DNA from: Elioraea tepidiphila DSM 17972 | Lineage (GTDB): Bacteria > Pseudomonadota > Alphaproteobacteria > Acetobacterales > Acetobacteraceae | Length of the DNA: 64,000 nt | Assembly: GCF_000378465.1 (NCBI RefSeq) | Contig: NZ_KB899930.1 | Location: 6,165 to 70,164 of the forward strand | Direction of reading: 5' to 3' | Part shown: piece after piece, positions 30,085 through 39,466 of the stretch | How the letters are laid out: each line of letters begins with the position of its first letter | How positions within the stretch are numbered: position 1 is the first letter of the stretch | Translations under genes and position numbers: made by a program | Notes under the pieces: generated by a model | Told to the model about the DNA's origin: nothing | The model's input: the letters and a program-made list of their open reading frames with translations, nothing else | The model's database searches: none

Positions 30085-30663
30085 ATGCAGACGGCCCTGC
30101 CCGGTCCGGACGATCGGGACGCGATGATCACCCTGCCCAATCTCATCACGCTGGCGCGCCTGTTCGCCGTGCCGCTGGCGGTCTGGCTCATCCTCCAGCG
30201 CGAGATGGATCTGGCGTTCTGGCTGTTCGTCGCCGCCGGCATCTCCGATGCGGTCGACGGCTTCATCGCCAAGCGCTTCGATGCGCGCAGCCAGGTCGGC
30301 GCCGTGCTCGACCCGGTCGCCGACAAGGCCTTGCTGGTCAGCGTCTATGTCACCCTCGGCGCCACCGGGTTCCTGCCCTCCTGGCTCGTCATCCTCGTGG
30401 TGTTCCGCGACGTGCTGATCGTCGGCGGCGTGCTGACGCTCTATGTTCTCGGCCAGGAGCCGGCGATCCGGCCGCTGTTCGTCAGCAAGGCGAATACCGC
30501 GATGCAGATCCTGCTCGCCGCCGCGGTGCTGCTGAATGCCGCCTATGGCGTGCCCGCGTCCGGCGTCGTCGCCGCGCTGCTGTGGATCACCGCGGCGACG
30601 ACCTTCGCCTCGGGCGCGGCCTATGTCGCGCGCTGGGTGCGGGGCGGCGGGGCGAGCGGATGA
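30085..30663 (+). CDS. CDP-alcohol phosphatidyltransferase family protein
   Basis: This 192-residue membrane enzyme has about four to five helices and the catalytic CDP-alcohol motif [18 protein letters not shown] followed by AVLDPVADK (near residues 53-80), with all Asp residues present. It transfers a phosphatidyl group from CDP-diacylglycerol; PgsA-type (phosphatidylglycerophosphate) or cardiolipin synthase activity are the likely options. ATG 30085 is one base after the previous stop, and ATG 30124 is an alternative. It overlaps the next gene as ATGA. Confidence 0.9.
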   Translation: MQTALPGPDDRDAMITLPNLITLARLFAVPLAVWLILQREMDLAFWLFVAAGISDAVDGFIAKRFDARSQVGAVLDPVADKALLVSVYVTLGATGFLPSWLVILVVFRDVLIVGGVLTLYVLGQEPAIRPLFVSKANTAMQILLAAAVLLNAAYGVPASGVVAALLWITAATTFASGAAYVARWVRGGGASG

Positions 30664-31757
30664 GCGAGGCCGCACCCGCCGCGAACGGCAACGGCCGCCG
30701 CCAGCGGCTGTTCCTGATCCTGGGCGCGCTTGCCGGCTTCGCGCTCGCGCTGCACCTGTTCGCCTCGATCCTGCTGCCCTTCGTGCTCGGCGCGCTGATC
30801 GCCTATCTGCTCGATCCGCTGGCCGACCGGCTGGAGGCGATCGGCGCGCCGCGCAGCCTCGCCGCGGTGCTGCTGGTGGTGGCGATGCTGGCGCTGATCG
30901 TCGCCTTCTTCCTGCTGCTCTACCCGCTGATCCTCGCCCAGCTCACGATCCTGATCTCGCTCGTGCCGCAGTACATCCGCGCGGTCAGCGAACTCATCCA
31001 GGAATCGCTGCTCTGGCTGGAGGAGCGGCTCGGCCCCGAATTCGTCGATCAGCGCCTGCGCCAGCTCGCGCTCAACCAGGTGAACACGATGCTGGCCTGG
31101 GTGACCGGGGCGATCGCCTCGGTGGTGGGCGGGGGCGTGCAGCTCTTCAACGTGCTGATGGTCGTGGTCGTGACGCCGATCGTCGCGTTCTACCTGCTGC
31201 GCGACTGGCCGAAGATGGTAACGAGCGTCGATTCCTGGGTGCCGCGCCGCTACGTCAGCACCGTTCGCGAGATCGCGCGGGAGATCGACCGCATCCTCTC
31301 GGCCTGGGTGCGCGGCCAGGCGCTGGTCTGCCTGATCTTCGCCGTGTTCTACGCCGTCGCGCTCACCGCCGCCGGGCTCCAGCTCGGCCTGATCGTCGGG
31401 CTGACGGCAGGGCTGATCTCGTTCATCCCCTATGTCGGCACCCTGACCGGCTTCGTCATCAGCGTCGGCATGGCGATGGCCCAGTTCACCGACTGGCGCG
31501 ATGTCGCGCTGATCGCCGGCATCTTCGTGTTCGGCAACATCATCGAGGGCTACGTGATCTATCCGCGCCTGCTCGGCGAGCGCGTCGAGCTGCACGCGGT
31601 CTGGATCCTGTTCGCGCTGTTCGCCGGTGGCGCGGTGCTCGGCTTCATCGGCGTGCTGCTCGCCGTGCCGATCGCCGCCGCGATCGGCGTGGTGGCGCGC
31701 TACTGGCTGAAGCGCTACCGCGCGAGCCCGCTCTATCTCGACGAAGGCGGCCCGTGA
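30660..31757 (+). CDS. AI-2E family / PerM-like transporter
   Basis: This 365-residue protein has about eight helices and the AI-2E family landmarks PYLLDP-like AYLLDPLADRLE, FYLLRDWPKM near 185 and FIPYVGTLTGFVISV near 260. Members export autoinducer-2 or act as ion antiporters, but most, like this one, have no known substrate. ATG 30660 overlaps the previous stop, and its own stop overlaps hdaA. Confidence 0.92.
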   Translation: MSEAAPAANGNGRRQRLFLILGALAGFALALHLFASILLPFVLGALIAYLLDPLADRLEAIGAPRSLAAVLLVVAMLALIVAFFLLLYPLILAQLTILISLVPQYIRAVSELIQESLLWLEERLGPEFVDQRLRQLALNQVNTMLAWVTGAIASVVGGGVQLFNVLMVVVVTPIVAFYLLRDWPKMVTSVDSWVPRRYVSTVREIAREIDRILSAWVRGQALVCLIFAVFYAVALTAAGLQLGLIVGLTAGLISFIPYVGTLTGFVISVGMAMAQFTDWRDVALIAGIFVFGNIIEGYVIYPRLLGERVELHAVWILFALFAGGAVLGFIGVLLAVPIAAAIGVVARYWLKRYRASPLYLDEGGP

Positions 31758-32449
31758 CCGGGTCCGGCCAGCTCGCCTTCGCCTTTCCCCCTTCGGTCTC
31801 CTACGCGGAGGCCGATTTCGTCCCGGGCGCCTGCTCGGACGAGGCGCGCGCCTGGATTGCGCGCTGGCCGGACTGGCCGTCCGGCCGGCTCGGGCTCTGG
31901 GGGCCGGAGGGGTCGGGCAAGAGCCACCTCGCGGCGATCTGGGCGACGCGCAGCGGTGCTGCGCGTCTGCCCGGCGCGGCGCTCGCGCGCGCGGAGGCGC
32001 CGACGCTGCTCGGCCCCGCGCGCCATGCCGCGATCGAGGACGCCGACCGGGCGGCCGGGAACCCGGAGGCGGAGCGGACGCTGTTCCACCTGCTGAACCT
32101 GCTCGCCGAGGCGGGCGGTACGGCCCTGCTGACCGGCCGTGCCGCGCCGGCGCGCTGGCCGGTCGTGCTGCCCGATCTGCGCTCCCGGCTCGCCGCCTCG
32201 GGCGCGGTGGCGATCGCGGCGCCGGACGAGAGGGTGCTCGCTGCGGTGCTCACCAAGGCACTGGCCGACCGACAGCTCGCGGTCGAGCCGGAGGTCGTCG
32301 CCTATCTGGTTTCCCGCCTGCCGCGCACCTTCGCGGCCATGCAGCAGGCGGCCGCGGCCCTCGATCGCGCCGCGCTCGCCGCCGGGCGGCGGATCACCCG
32401 GGCCCTCGCGGCCCGGCTGGTCGCCGCGGATGACAATCCCGGGTCGTAG
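31754..32449 (+). CDS. hdaA: HdaA-type DnaA regulatory inactivator homologue
   Basis: This 231-residue protein has an N-terminal QLAFAF motif (residues 6-11), matching the sliding-clamp-binding motif of Hda/HdaA, followed by a short AAA+ domain with Walker A GPEGSGKSHLA and DnaA-like sensor/lid region (RLPRTFAAMQQAAAALDRAAL). It lacks the DnaA DNA-binding domain. HdaA promotes ATP hydrolysis by DnaA and limits replication initiation. GTG 31754 overlaps the PerM-like stop. Confidence 0.9.
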   Translation: MTGSGQLAFAFPPSVSYAEADFVPGACSDEARAWIARWPDWPSGRLGLWGPEGSGKSHLAAIWATRSGAARLPGAALARAEAPTLLGPARHAAIEDADRAAGNPEAERTLFHLLNLLAEAGGTALLTGRAAPARWPVVLPDLRSRLAASGAVAIAAPDERVLAAVLTKALADRQLAVEPEVVAYLVSRLPRTFAAMQQAAAALDRAALAAGRRITRALAARLVAADDNPGS

Positions 32450-32515
32450 CGGAGCGAACCCTCCCGCCGGCCCCCGGGGCTCCTGTATGGTGGGTCGCGC
32501 CTGGAGGAGAGCGGC

Positions 32516-34714
32516 ATGAACGAACTGCGCGACGCGGTCCGCGAGGAGGCCGTCGCCGGCACACCGGCCCGCACGATCGGGCCGGGCGATCCCGAGCGCT
32601 TCATCAACCGCGAGCTGTCGTGGCTCGCCTTCAACACGCGCGTGCTCGAGGAGGCCGACAATCCCCGCCATCCCCTGCTGGAGCGGGTGCGGTTCATCTC
32701 GATCTCGGCCACCAACCTCGACGAGTTCTACTCCGTGCGCGTCGCCGGGCTGATGGGGCAGGCGGCCGCCGGGCTCACCGTCACCAGCCAGGACGGGCTG
32801 ACGCCCGGCCAGCAGCTCGCCGCCATCCACCTCAAGGCGCAGGAGCTGATGGCCGAGCAGCAGCGGGTCTGGCGCGACCTGCGCGACGTCCTGCGCACGC
32901 AGGGCCTCGCCGTGATCGAGCCCGAGGAGCTGACCGAGGCCGACCGCGCCTGGCTCGATCAGTGGTTCATGGACCGGATCTTCCCGGTGCTCACCCCGCT
33001 CGCGATCGATCCCGCGCACCCGTTCCCGTTCATCCCCTCGATGGGCCTGGTGATGGTGCTGAAGCTGCAGCAGGACGAGGACGGCACGGTGATGCGGGCC
33101 TTGCTGCCGATTCCGGCCCAGCTCGACCGCTTCGTGCGCCTGCCGGAGGGGCCGGGCATCCGTTTCCTGCTGCTCGAGGACGTGATCGGGCTTTTCCTGG
33201 CCCGGCTGTTCCCGGGCTTCGCGCTCGCCGGCAAGGGCTGTTTCCGGCTGATCCGCGACAGCGACGTGGAGTTCGAGGAAGAGGCGGAGGATCTCGTCCG
33301 TTCCTACGAGACGGCGCTAAAGCGACGCCGCCGCGGCAACGTGATCCGGCTGTCGGTGAACAAGGCGATGCCGGCCGATCTGCTGGAGTTCGTCGCCGAC
33401 GAACTCGATGCCCAGCGTGCCGAGATGTTCGTGATCGACGGCATCCTCGGTATCGGCGATCTGAAGCAGATCATCGTCGATGACCGGCCCGACCTGCTCT
33501 TCACGCCGTTCAGCGCGCGCTTCCCCGAGCGCATCCGCGATTTCGGCGGCGACTGCTTCGCCGCGATCCGTCACAAGGACATCGTCGTCCACCACCCCTA
33601 CGAGTCCTTCGACGTCGTCGTGCAGTTCCTGCGCCAGGCCGCGCGCGATCCGAACGTGGTGGCGATCAAGCAGACGCTCTATCGCACCAGCCGCGACTCC
33701 CCGATCGTGCGCGCGCTGATCGAGGCGGCCGAGAACGGCAAGTCGGTCACCGCGATGGTGGAGCTGAAGGCGCGCTTCGACGAGGAGCAGAACATCCGCT
33801 GGGCGCGGGAGATGGAGGCGGCCGGGGTGCAGGTGGTCTACGGCTTTGTCGAGCTGAAGATCCACGCCAAGATCAGCCTGGTGGTGCGGCGCGAGGGCGG
33901 CGCGCTGCGCAGCTATGTCCATTACGGCACCGGCAACTACCACCCCTACACGGCGCGCGTGTACACCGATCTTTCGTTCTTCACCTGCGAACCGCGGCTG
34001 ACGCGCGATGCCGCACGCGTGTTCAACTACATGACCGGCTATGCCCGGCCCGAGACCATGGATGCGATCTCCTTCGCGCCCATTACGCTGCGGCGCGACC
34101 TGATTGGGCTGATCGAGGCCGAGGCCGCGCATGCGCGCGCCGGAAGGCCGGCGACGATCTGGCTGAAGATGAACTCACTGGTGGATGGCGAGTTGATCGA
34201 TGCGCTCTACCGCGCCTCGGCCGACGGGGTGACGATCGAGATCGTCTGCCGCGGCATCTGCTGCCTGCGTCCCGGCGTGCCGGGCCTCTCGGAGACGATC
34301 AGGGTGAAGTCGATCGTCGGCCGCTTCCTCGAACACGGGCGCATCTTCTGCTTCGGCAACGGTCATCCCATGCCCTCGCGCGAGGCCAAGGTGTTCATCT
34401 CCTCGGCGGACTGGATGGCGCGCAACATGGACTGGCGCGTCGAGGTGATGGTGCCCATCTTCAACGAAACCGTGCACGCGCAGATCCTCGACCAGATCAT
34501 GGTGGTGAACCTGAAGGACGAGGCCCAGTCATGGCGGCTGGATGCGGACGGCAACTACCGGCGCGCCGCGGTGAGCGAAGGTGCCGTCTCGGCGCATGAG
34601 TACTTCATGACCAACCCGTCGCTGTCGGGCCGCGGCAGCGCGCTGCACGGGCCTGGCGCGGTGGCGGCCGGGCCCGCGCCGCGCGAGCGGCAGGACCGGG
34701 TCGCGCACGACTGA
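32516..34714 (+). CDS. ppk: polyphosphate kinase 1
   Basis: This 732-residue enzyme begins with the Ppk N domain ([20 protein letters not shown] near residues 24-43), then head, and two phospholipase D-like C domains. The phosphorylated His lies in [14 protein letters not shown], and a second conserved His in [10 protein letters not shown]. It makes inorganic polyphosphate from ATP. ATG 32516 follows GGAGGAGAG. The stop overlaps the ppx start as TGATG. Confidence 0.96.
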   Translation: MNELRDAVREEAVAGTPARTIGPGDPERFINRELSWLAFNTRVLEEADNPRHPLLERVRFISISATNLDEFYSVRVAGLMGQAAAGLTVTSQDGLTPGQQLAAIHLKAQELMAEQQRVWRDLRDVLRTQGLAVIEPEELTEADRAWLDQWFMDRIFPVLTPLAIDPAHPFPFIPSMGLVMVLKLQQDEDGTVMRALLPIPAQLDRFVRLPEGPGIRFLLLEDVIGLFLARLFPGFALAGKGCFRLIRDSDVEFEEEAEDLVRSYETALKRRRRGNVIRLSVNKAMPADLLEFVADELDAQRAEMFVIDGILGIGDLKQIIVDDRPDLLFTPFSARFPERIRDFGGDCFAAIRHKDIVVHHPYESFDVVVQFLRQAARDPNVVAIKQTLYRTSRDSPIVRALIEAAENGKSVTAMVELKARFDEEQNIRWAREMEAAGVQVVYGFVELKIHAKISLVVRREGGALRSYVHYGTGNYHPYTARVYTDLSFFTCEPRLTRDAARVFNYMTGYARPETMDAISFAPITLRRDLIGLIEAEAAHARAGRPATIWLKMNSLVDGELIDALYRASADGVTIEIVCRGICCLRPGVPGLSETIRVKSIVGRFLEHGRIFCFGNGHPMPSREAKVFISSADWMARNMDWRVEVMVPIFNETVHAQILDQIMVVNLKDEAQSWRLDADGNYRRAAVSEGAVSAHEYFMTNPSLSGRGSALHGPGAVAAGPAPRERQDRVAHD

Positions 34715-36237
34715 TGGCCCTGCCGCGCCCGCTCAGCGAGACCGTTGCGATGCCGCGCCGGCTGGGCGTGGTCGATCTCGGCTCGAACTCGGTGCGGCTC
34801 GTCGTGTTCGAGGGCCTGACGCGCAACCCGCAGGTGGTGTTCAACGAGAAGTCGATCCTCGGCCTCGGCCGGGGCCTGCAGGCGAGCGGGCGGCTGAACG
34901 AGGAGGCGATCGGCGACTGCATCACCGTCCTCGAACGCTACGCGGTGGTCGCGGCGGCGATGCGCGCCGATCCGGTCGAGGTGCTGGCGACCGCGGCGGT
35001 GCGCGATGCGCTGAACGGCCCTGCCTTCGTGGAGATGCTGCGCCGCCGTTTTCCCGCGCTGCCGATCCGCGTGCTCGACGGCGACGAGGAGGCGCGGATC
35101 TCGGCCGAGGGCGTGCTCTGCGGTATTCCCGATGCGGCGGGCGTGCTGGGCGATCTCGGCGGCGGAAGTCTCGAAGTCGTGCGGATCGCCGAGGGGGTGG
35201 TTGCCGCCTCGGCCACGCTCAGGCTCGGCGTGATCCGGCTTGCCGAGCAATCGGGCGGCGACGTCCTGCGCGCGCGCGCGATCGCCGACGAGGCGCTGCG
35301 CACGGTGCCCTGGCTCGGCGAGGCGGCCGGGAGCGATCTCTATCTCGTCGGCGGGGCGTGGCGCGCGCTGGCGCGCATCCATATCGGCCAGACCGGCTAT
35401 CCGCTCCAGGTCGTGCATCACTACACGCTGGCGCGCGAGGAGGCGCGCGACCTCACCGGCGTGATCACCAATCTCTCCAGGAAGACGCTGGAACGGATTC
35501 AGGGCGTTTCGCGCAAGCGCCTGGAGACGCTGCCCTTCGCGGCGGTGCTGCTGCGCCGGCTGCTGCGCGCCACCCAGGCGCGGCGCGTGGTGTTCAGCGC
35601 GAGCGGGCTGCGCGAGGGCTGGTATGCGCGGCATCTGCCCCCGGCGGTGCGCGCCGAGGATCCGGTGATCGCCGCGGGCCAGGACCTCTGCCGCCGCTTC
35701 AGCCGCAGCGAGGACCTGCCGCCGGCGCTGATCGGCTGGACCGCGCCGTTGTTCCCTGACGAGACCCCGGCGCTCGCCCGGCTCCGCGAGACCGCCTGCT
35801 GGGTCGGCGACATCGGCGCGCACGAGCACCCCGACTACAAGGCCGAGCAGGCCTTCCTGCGCCTGATGCGCCAGCCCGGCATCGGCCTCGACCATCACGC
35901 GCGCGCCTTCCTCGCGCTGACGCTGGCGATGCGGCACGAGGCGCATCCGCTCGCCCCATGGCTGCAACCGGCGCGCACGCTGCTCGACGTCGCCTCGGCC
36001 AAGCGCGCCGAGACCTTGGGGGCGGCGCTCAGGCTCGCCTTCACGCTCTCGGGCGGCACGGCGACGCTGCTCGGCCTCACCTCGCTGCGGCTGGAGCAGC
36101 AGCGCCTGGTGCTGAGGCTCGCGCGCTCGGGCGGGGTGTTCGCCGGGGAGAGCGTCTGGCGCAGGCTGGAGCGGCTGGCCGAGGCGTTGGGCCGCGAGCC
36201 CGCGACCGAGATCGCGCCGGAGGAAGCCGCAGCCTGA
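34714..36237 (+). CDS. ppx: Ppx/GppA exopolyphosphatase family protein
   Basis: This 507-residue protein has an ASKHA fold with GVVDLGSNSVRLVV near residues 18-31, GDEEARISAEGV and the second phosphate loop LGDLGGGSLEVV near 147-158. It hydrolyses polyphosphate or pppGpp. It is translationally coupled to ppk, so synthesis and breakdown are made together. A downstream ATG (34750) would also give a plausible N-terminus. Confidence 0.94.
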   Translation: MALPRPLSETVAMPRRLGVVDLGSNSVRLVVFEGLTRNPQVVFNEKSILGLGRGLQASGRLNEEAIGDCITVLERYAVVAAAMRADPVEVLATAAVRDALNGPAFVEMLRRRFPALPIRVLDGDEEARISAEGVLCGIPDAAGVLGDLGGGSLEVVRIAEGVVAASATLRLGVIRLAEQSGGDVLRARAIADEALRTVPWLGEAAGSDLYLVGGAWRALARIHIGQTGYPLQVVHHYTLAREEARDLTGVITNLSRKTLERIQGVSRKRLETLPFAAVLLRRLLRATQARRVVFSASGLREGWYARHLPPAVRAEDPVIAAGQDLCRRFSRSEDLPPALIGWTAPLFPDETPALARLRETACWVGDIGAHEHPDYKAEQAFLRLMRQPGIGLDHHARAFLALTLAMRHEAHPLAPWLQPARTLLDVASAKRAETLGAALRLAFTLSGGTATLLGLTSLRLEQQRLVLRLARSGGVFAGESVWRRLERLAEALGREPATEIAPEEAAA

Positions 36238-36282
36238 GCCGTCCGCACGGCGGTCAGGCGGGGTGGCCGGCCCGTGCGCGCA

Positions 36283-36555
36283 TCACGGCAAGAGCAGTCC
36301 CGACCGGATGCGCAGCATCAGCGGCCATTGGATCACAAGCACGAGCCCCGTGAGCCCGCCCGCGAGTGCCGCGACGGCGGGCAGCGCCGCCTTCTCGGCG
36401 ATCGCGCCGTCGCGGGCGAGCAGGTCGATCACCTCGGGCAGCGCGCACAGCGCGAGCGCGAGCACCACCGGCGAGACCTCGTCATGGAGGTGAAGCACGC
36501 CGTCGGCGAGCCGGTACTCCGCCGCGACCGGCGCGCTGCCGATAGTGCCGCGCAC
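36283..36555 (-). CDS. small hypothetical membrane protein, 90 aa
   Basis: The leftward frame from GTG 36555 has strong third-position G/C bias along its length and AGGAAG nine bases upstream. The product has a polar first third, a hydrophobic segment around residues 28-45 and a second around 60-82, ending MLRIRSGLLLP. I do not recognise the family. It sits convergent to ppx and divergent to the next unknown membrane protein. Confidence 0.5.
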   Translation of the reverse strand: MRGTIGSAPVAAEYRLADGVLHLHDEVSPVVLALALCALPEVIDLLARDGAIAEKAALPAVAALAGGLTGLVLVIQWPLMLRIRSGLLLP

Positions 36556-36726
36556 GGTGCGACGCTTCCTGGGGCAGTCTTGCCGGTTGGCTGACCAGCC
36601 TTCATCCCAGGCATGGCGGGGCGCTCGGCGAAGCCCACGGGCGCCGGTGCCATGCCACGCGCCGGTTGCGCTGGTGTGAGGTTCCGCACTCGCATCTGAT
36701 TGCATGCAGGCGTAAGGTTGTCGGCA

Positions 36727-36741
36727 GGACCGATCCGGTCC
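36727..36741. promoter_or_regulatory. inverted repeat just upstream of a membrane protein gene
   Basis: GGACCG and CGGTCC form perfect 6-bp arms around ATC, ending 13 bases before the ATG at 36755. It could be an operator or could cover the ribosome site in the mRNA. There is no direct evidence of function. Confidence 0.3.
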
Positions 36742-36754
36742 GCGGAGACGTGTC

Positions 36755-38056
36755 ATGCCTGATGACCAGACCGCCCGCACCCCGACGCGCGAGGAGTCCG
36801 TGCCCCCGGCGCTGCTGGCGATGGTCCGGCGCGCGGTCGATGATCTCGAAACCCTGCTCAACACGCTCTCGGCGCGCAGCGACAAGACGCTTGCCCAGAT
36901 CGTCGAGCGCGCGGCCGCGAAGGAGGATCCGCTGCTGGCGAGTGCGGCGGCCTTCACGCATCGCTGTGCGGAGATCATGGCGACACCGCCCGAGACGATC
37001 GCACGGCGAACCGATCTGCTCGCCGATCTGATCCGCGCGCGCGACCTCCTCAACACGGCGTCCTGGCCGGCCACCGCCGACACGTTCCGCCTGACCGCGT
37101 TCTATACCGGCAAGCGCCGGCTCGACGAGGAGAACGGCACCGCGGCGATGTTCCGCGACGATGCCCGCGCGATGACGTCCACCCGCTGGACCATGCGCGC
37201 GATCGCGGTCGTCGCGCTTGTGGCGCTCACCTACACCATCATGCTCTCGGCCGCGGCCCTGAACGGCCGCTCGACGGTCGCCGACAACCGGGCGATCCGC
37301 GCCGATCTCGACAACACCGCCGAGATGATCGCCCGGCTCGCCGCGCCCGCCCTCGGCGTTGCGTTCCCGGATGCGATCGTCGGGGAGGCGACGCGCGACC
37401 TGCGCGTGCGCCCCTGCGACGCACGGGTACCGGTGCTGGTGCGTGCAGGCTCCACCCCCGTGGAGGTGATCGCGTTCCGCGACCCCGACCATGTCGGCGT
37501 GTGCGACCGCTACAACGACCGGCTGCGCCAGTTGCAGATCAACGAGGCGCAGATCCTCGACTGGAACCGCTGGGTGGACCGGCTGTTCTTCGGCATCCGC
37601 CCGCGCGTCACCCCGCAGACGCAGATCGGCGCGGCGGAGCCGGAGCGCGTGCTGGCCGTGAGCGAGCGGGCGGTCTCGGCGCGCGTGGACGATATCGCCG
37701 CGATGCTGCTGCCACTCTATGGCTTCATCGGCGCGGCCGCCTTCGTGTTCCGCCGGCTGATGCAGAAGGTGCAGGCGGCGGAACTCGATGCCACCGAGGT
37801 GCGCCAGGCGATCATCCGGCTGGCCCTGGGCACGATCCTCGGCGGCGTGATCGGCCTGTTCTTCGGTCCCGATGGCGCAGCGCTGGCCGGGGACGGGCTG
37901 CCGATCAAGGCCCTCGGGCTGTCGGCGTTGGCGCTGCTGGCGGGCTATGCGGTCGAACTCGTTTTCACCTTCTTCGACTTCATCATCCGCGCCCTGTTCA
38001 CGCCGCTGAAGACCGGGGCGCAGCCGGGACAACCCGCCGGGCAGGCCGCGCGCTGA
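36755..38056 (+). CDS. unknown integral membrane protein, 433 aa
   Basis: The protein has a soluble helical N-terminal region (about residues 1-145), a hydrophobic helix at 148-170, a middle domain with a CDARVPVLVRAG ... VGVCDRYNDRL stretch holding two Cys residues, and two to three C-terminal helices (about 310-325, 350-370, 385-410). It ends with a Gly/Gln-rich tail. The topology suggests a sensor-like or scaffold protein with a periplasmic middle domain. I do not recognise a family. It lies between the ppk-ppx pair and rnd. Confidence 0.75.
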   Translation: MPDDQTARTPTREESVPPALLAMVRRAVDDLETLLNTLSARSDKTLAQIVERAAAKEDPLLASAAAFTHRCAEIMATPPETIARRTDLLADLIRARDLLNTASWPATADTFRLTAFYTGKRRLDEENGTAAMFRDDARAMTSTRWTMRAIAVVALVALTYTIMLSAAALNGRSTVADNRAIRADLDNTAEMIARLAAPALGVAFPDAIVGEATRDLRVRPCDARVPVLVRAGSTPVEVIAFRDPDHVGVCDRYNDRLRQLQINEAQILDWNRWVDRLFFGIRPRVTPQTQIGAAEPERVLAVSERAVSARVDDIAAMLLPLYGFIGAAAFVFRRLMQKVQAAELDATEVRQAIIRLALGTILGGVIGLFFGPDGAALAGDGLPIKALGLSALALLAGYAVELVFTFFDFIIRALFTPLKTGAQPGQPAGQAAR

Positions 38057-38078
38057 CGGCGCGCCGATGAGCGGGTGA

Positions 38079-38095
38079 GGGACGACGCTCGTCCC
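38079..38095. terminator. hairpin between convergent genes (class B palindrome)
   Basis: GGGACGA (38079-38085) and TCGTCCC (38089-38095) pair around CGC. It sits in the 53-base gap between two convergent genes and is well placed as a bidirectional transcription stop. No T-run follows, so Rho-independent activity is uncertain. The same stem core recurs at 43640-43666. Confidence 0.5.
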
Positions 38096-38109
38096 CCAAA
38101 CACCCGGCA

Positions 38110-39294
38110 CTACCCGAGCGGCACCAGCCTGATCCGCCGGCCCTGCGCCGCAAGCGCGACGCGGCCGGCCTTCAAGGCGAGTGCGTCCTCGCCGAACACA
38201 CGGCGCCGCCAGCCATGCAGCGCGGGGATGTCGGGTGAATCCTCGCCCGCCAGGCGATCGATGTCCTCCGACGAGGCGACGAGCTTTTGCGCCACGTGGT
38301 GCTCGTCGCACTTCGCCGCCAGCAGCACCTTGAGCAACGCCACCAGCGCCGGGCTGGGCCGCGCGCCATTGCCGCGCTCCGGCGCCTCGGGCAGCGCGCT
38401 CTCGGGCAGCGCCTTGGCCTCGGCGATCGCGGCGAGCAACGCCGCCCCCGCCTTGCCCTCGGCCACGGACCGCGGGAAGCCGCGCGCGCGGGCGAGCTGC
38501 GCCGCATCGCCCGGCGCCTGCGCGGCGATTTCCAGGAGCGTCTCGTCCTTCACCAGGCGCTGGCGCGGGATGTTGATGCGCTGCGCCTCGCGCTCCCGCC
38601 AGGCCGCGACCGCGCGCAGCACGGCGAGGAAGCGGCGATTGCCGCTGCGGCTCCTCAGCCTGATCCAGGCCTCCTCGGGATCGACGCGATAGGTCGCGGG
38701 ATCGGCGAGCGCCGCCATCTCCTCCGCCACCCACTCGAGCCGGCCCTCGCGCTCCAGCCGCGCGCGCAGCTTCACATACACCTTGCGCAGATGCGTCACG
38801 TCGGCCGCGGCATAGGCGATCTGCTGCGCCGAGAGCGGCCGGGCCGACCAGTCGCTGAAGCGGAACGCCTTGTCGATCGAGGCGCCCGCGAGCGCGCCGA
38901 CCAGGGCGTCGTAGCCGACCTGGTCGCCGAAGCCGGCCACCATCGCCGCGATCTGGGTGTCGAACAGCGGGCTCGGCACGCGGCCCGTGCGCAGCACGAA
39001 GATCTCGATGTCCTGCCGCGCGGCGTGGAACACCTTGGTGACGGCCGTGTTGTCGAACAGCGCGTAGAGCGGCGCGAGGTCGAGACCCGGCGCCTGGGCG
39101 TCGATCACCGCGACGTCCTCGGGACCCGCGATCTGCACCACGCAGAGTTCGGGCCAGTAGGTGCGTTCGCGCATGAACTCGGTATCGACGGTGACGAACT
39201 CGGCCGATGCGAGTCGGGCGCAGAGCGCGGCGAGGGCCTCGGTGGTCTCGATCAGGACGGGCGGGGGCAGGGCCGCTCTGGCGGGGGCGTTCAT
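38110..39294 (-). CDS. rnd: ribonuclease D
   Basis: This 394-residue protein has a DEDD 3'-5' exonuclease domain (VDTEFMRERTYWPELCVVQIA near residues 35-55, then the FHAARQDIEI and YAAADVTHLRKVY motifs) followed by an HRDC region (RNIPRQRLVKDETL-like segment near 230-250). It trims tRNA and other structured RNA 3' ends. ATG 39294 is divergent from the GNAT gene. Confidence 0.95.
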   Translation of the reverse strand: MNAPARAALPPPVLIETTEALAALCARLASAEFVTVDTEFMRERTYWPELCVVQIAGPEDVAVIDAQAPGLDLAPLYALFDNTAVTKVFHAARQDIEIFVLRTGRVPSPLFDTQIAAMVAGFGDQVGYDALVGALAGASIDKAFRFSDWSARPLSAQQIAYAAADVTHLRKVYVKLRARLEREGRLEWVAEEMAALADPATYRVDPEEAWIRLRSRSGNRRFLAVLRAVAAWREREAQRINIPRQRLVKDETLLEIAAQAPGDAAQLARARGFPRSVAEGKAGAALLAAIAEAKALPESALPEAPERGNGARPSPALVALLKVLLAAKCDEHHVAQKLVASSEDIDRLAGEDSPDIPALHGWRRRVFGEDALALKAGRVALAAQGRRIRLVPLG

Positions 39295-39363
39295 TGGGCC
39301 TCGCTTCTACACGCGGGGGCGCCCCACACCAAGCGCCACGGGGATGGGCTGGTCGGATGGGCT

Positions 39364-39387
39364 GCGGGGCATGGCCATTGGCCCCGC
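39364..39387. repeat. degenerate palindromic element in rnd/GNAT intergenic region
   Basis: GCGGGGC (39364-39370) and GCCCCGC (39381-39387) flank ATGGCCAT. The core GGCCATTGGCC and the GGATGGG just upstream recall the class A repeats at 41534 and 62584, so this may be a decayed copy. It lies in a 172-base divergent region that otherwise shows no clear promoter. Confidence 0.35.
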
Positions 39388-39466
39388 TGCGGATTCCCCT
39401 GTCGGGCGGGGGCATCTGCATCGAGGGGTCTTGGGGAAGCCCGCGCGTTTCCCAAATCCTGGGCTG

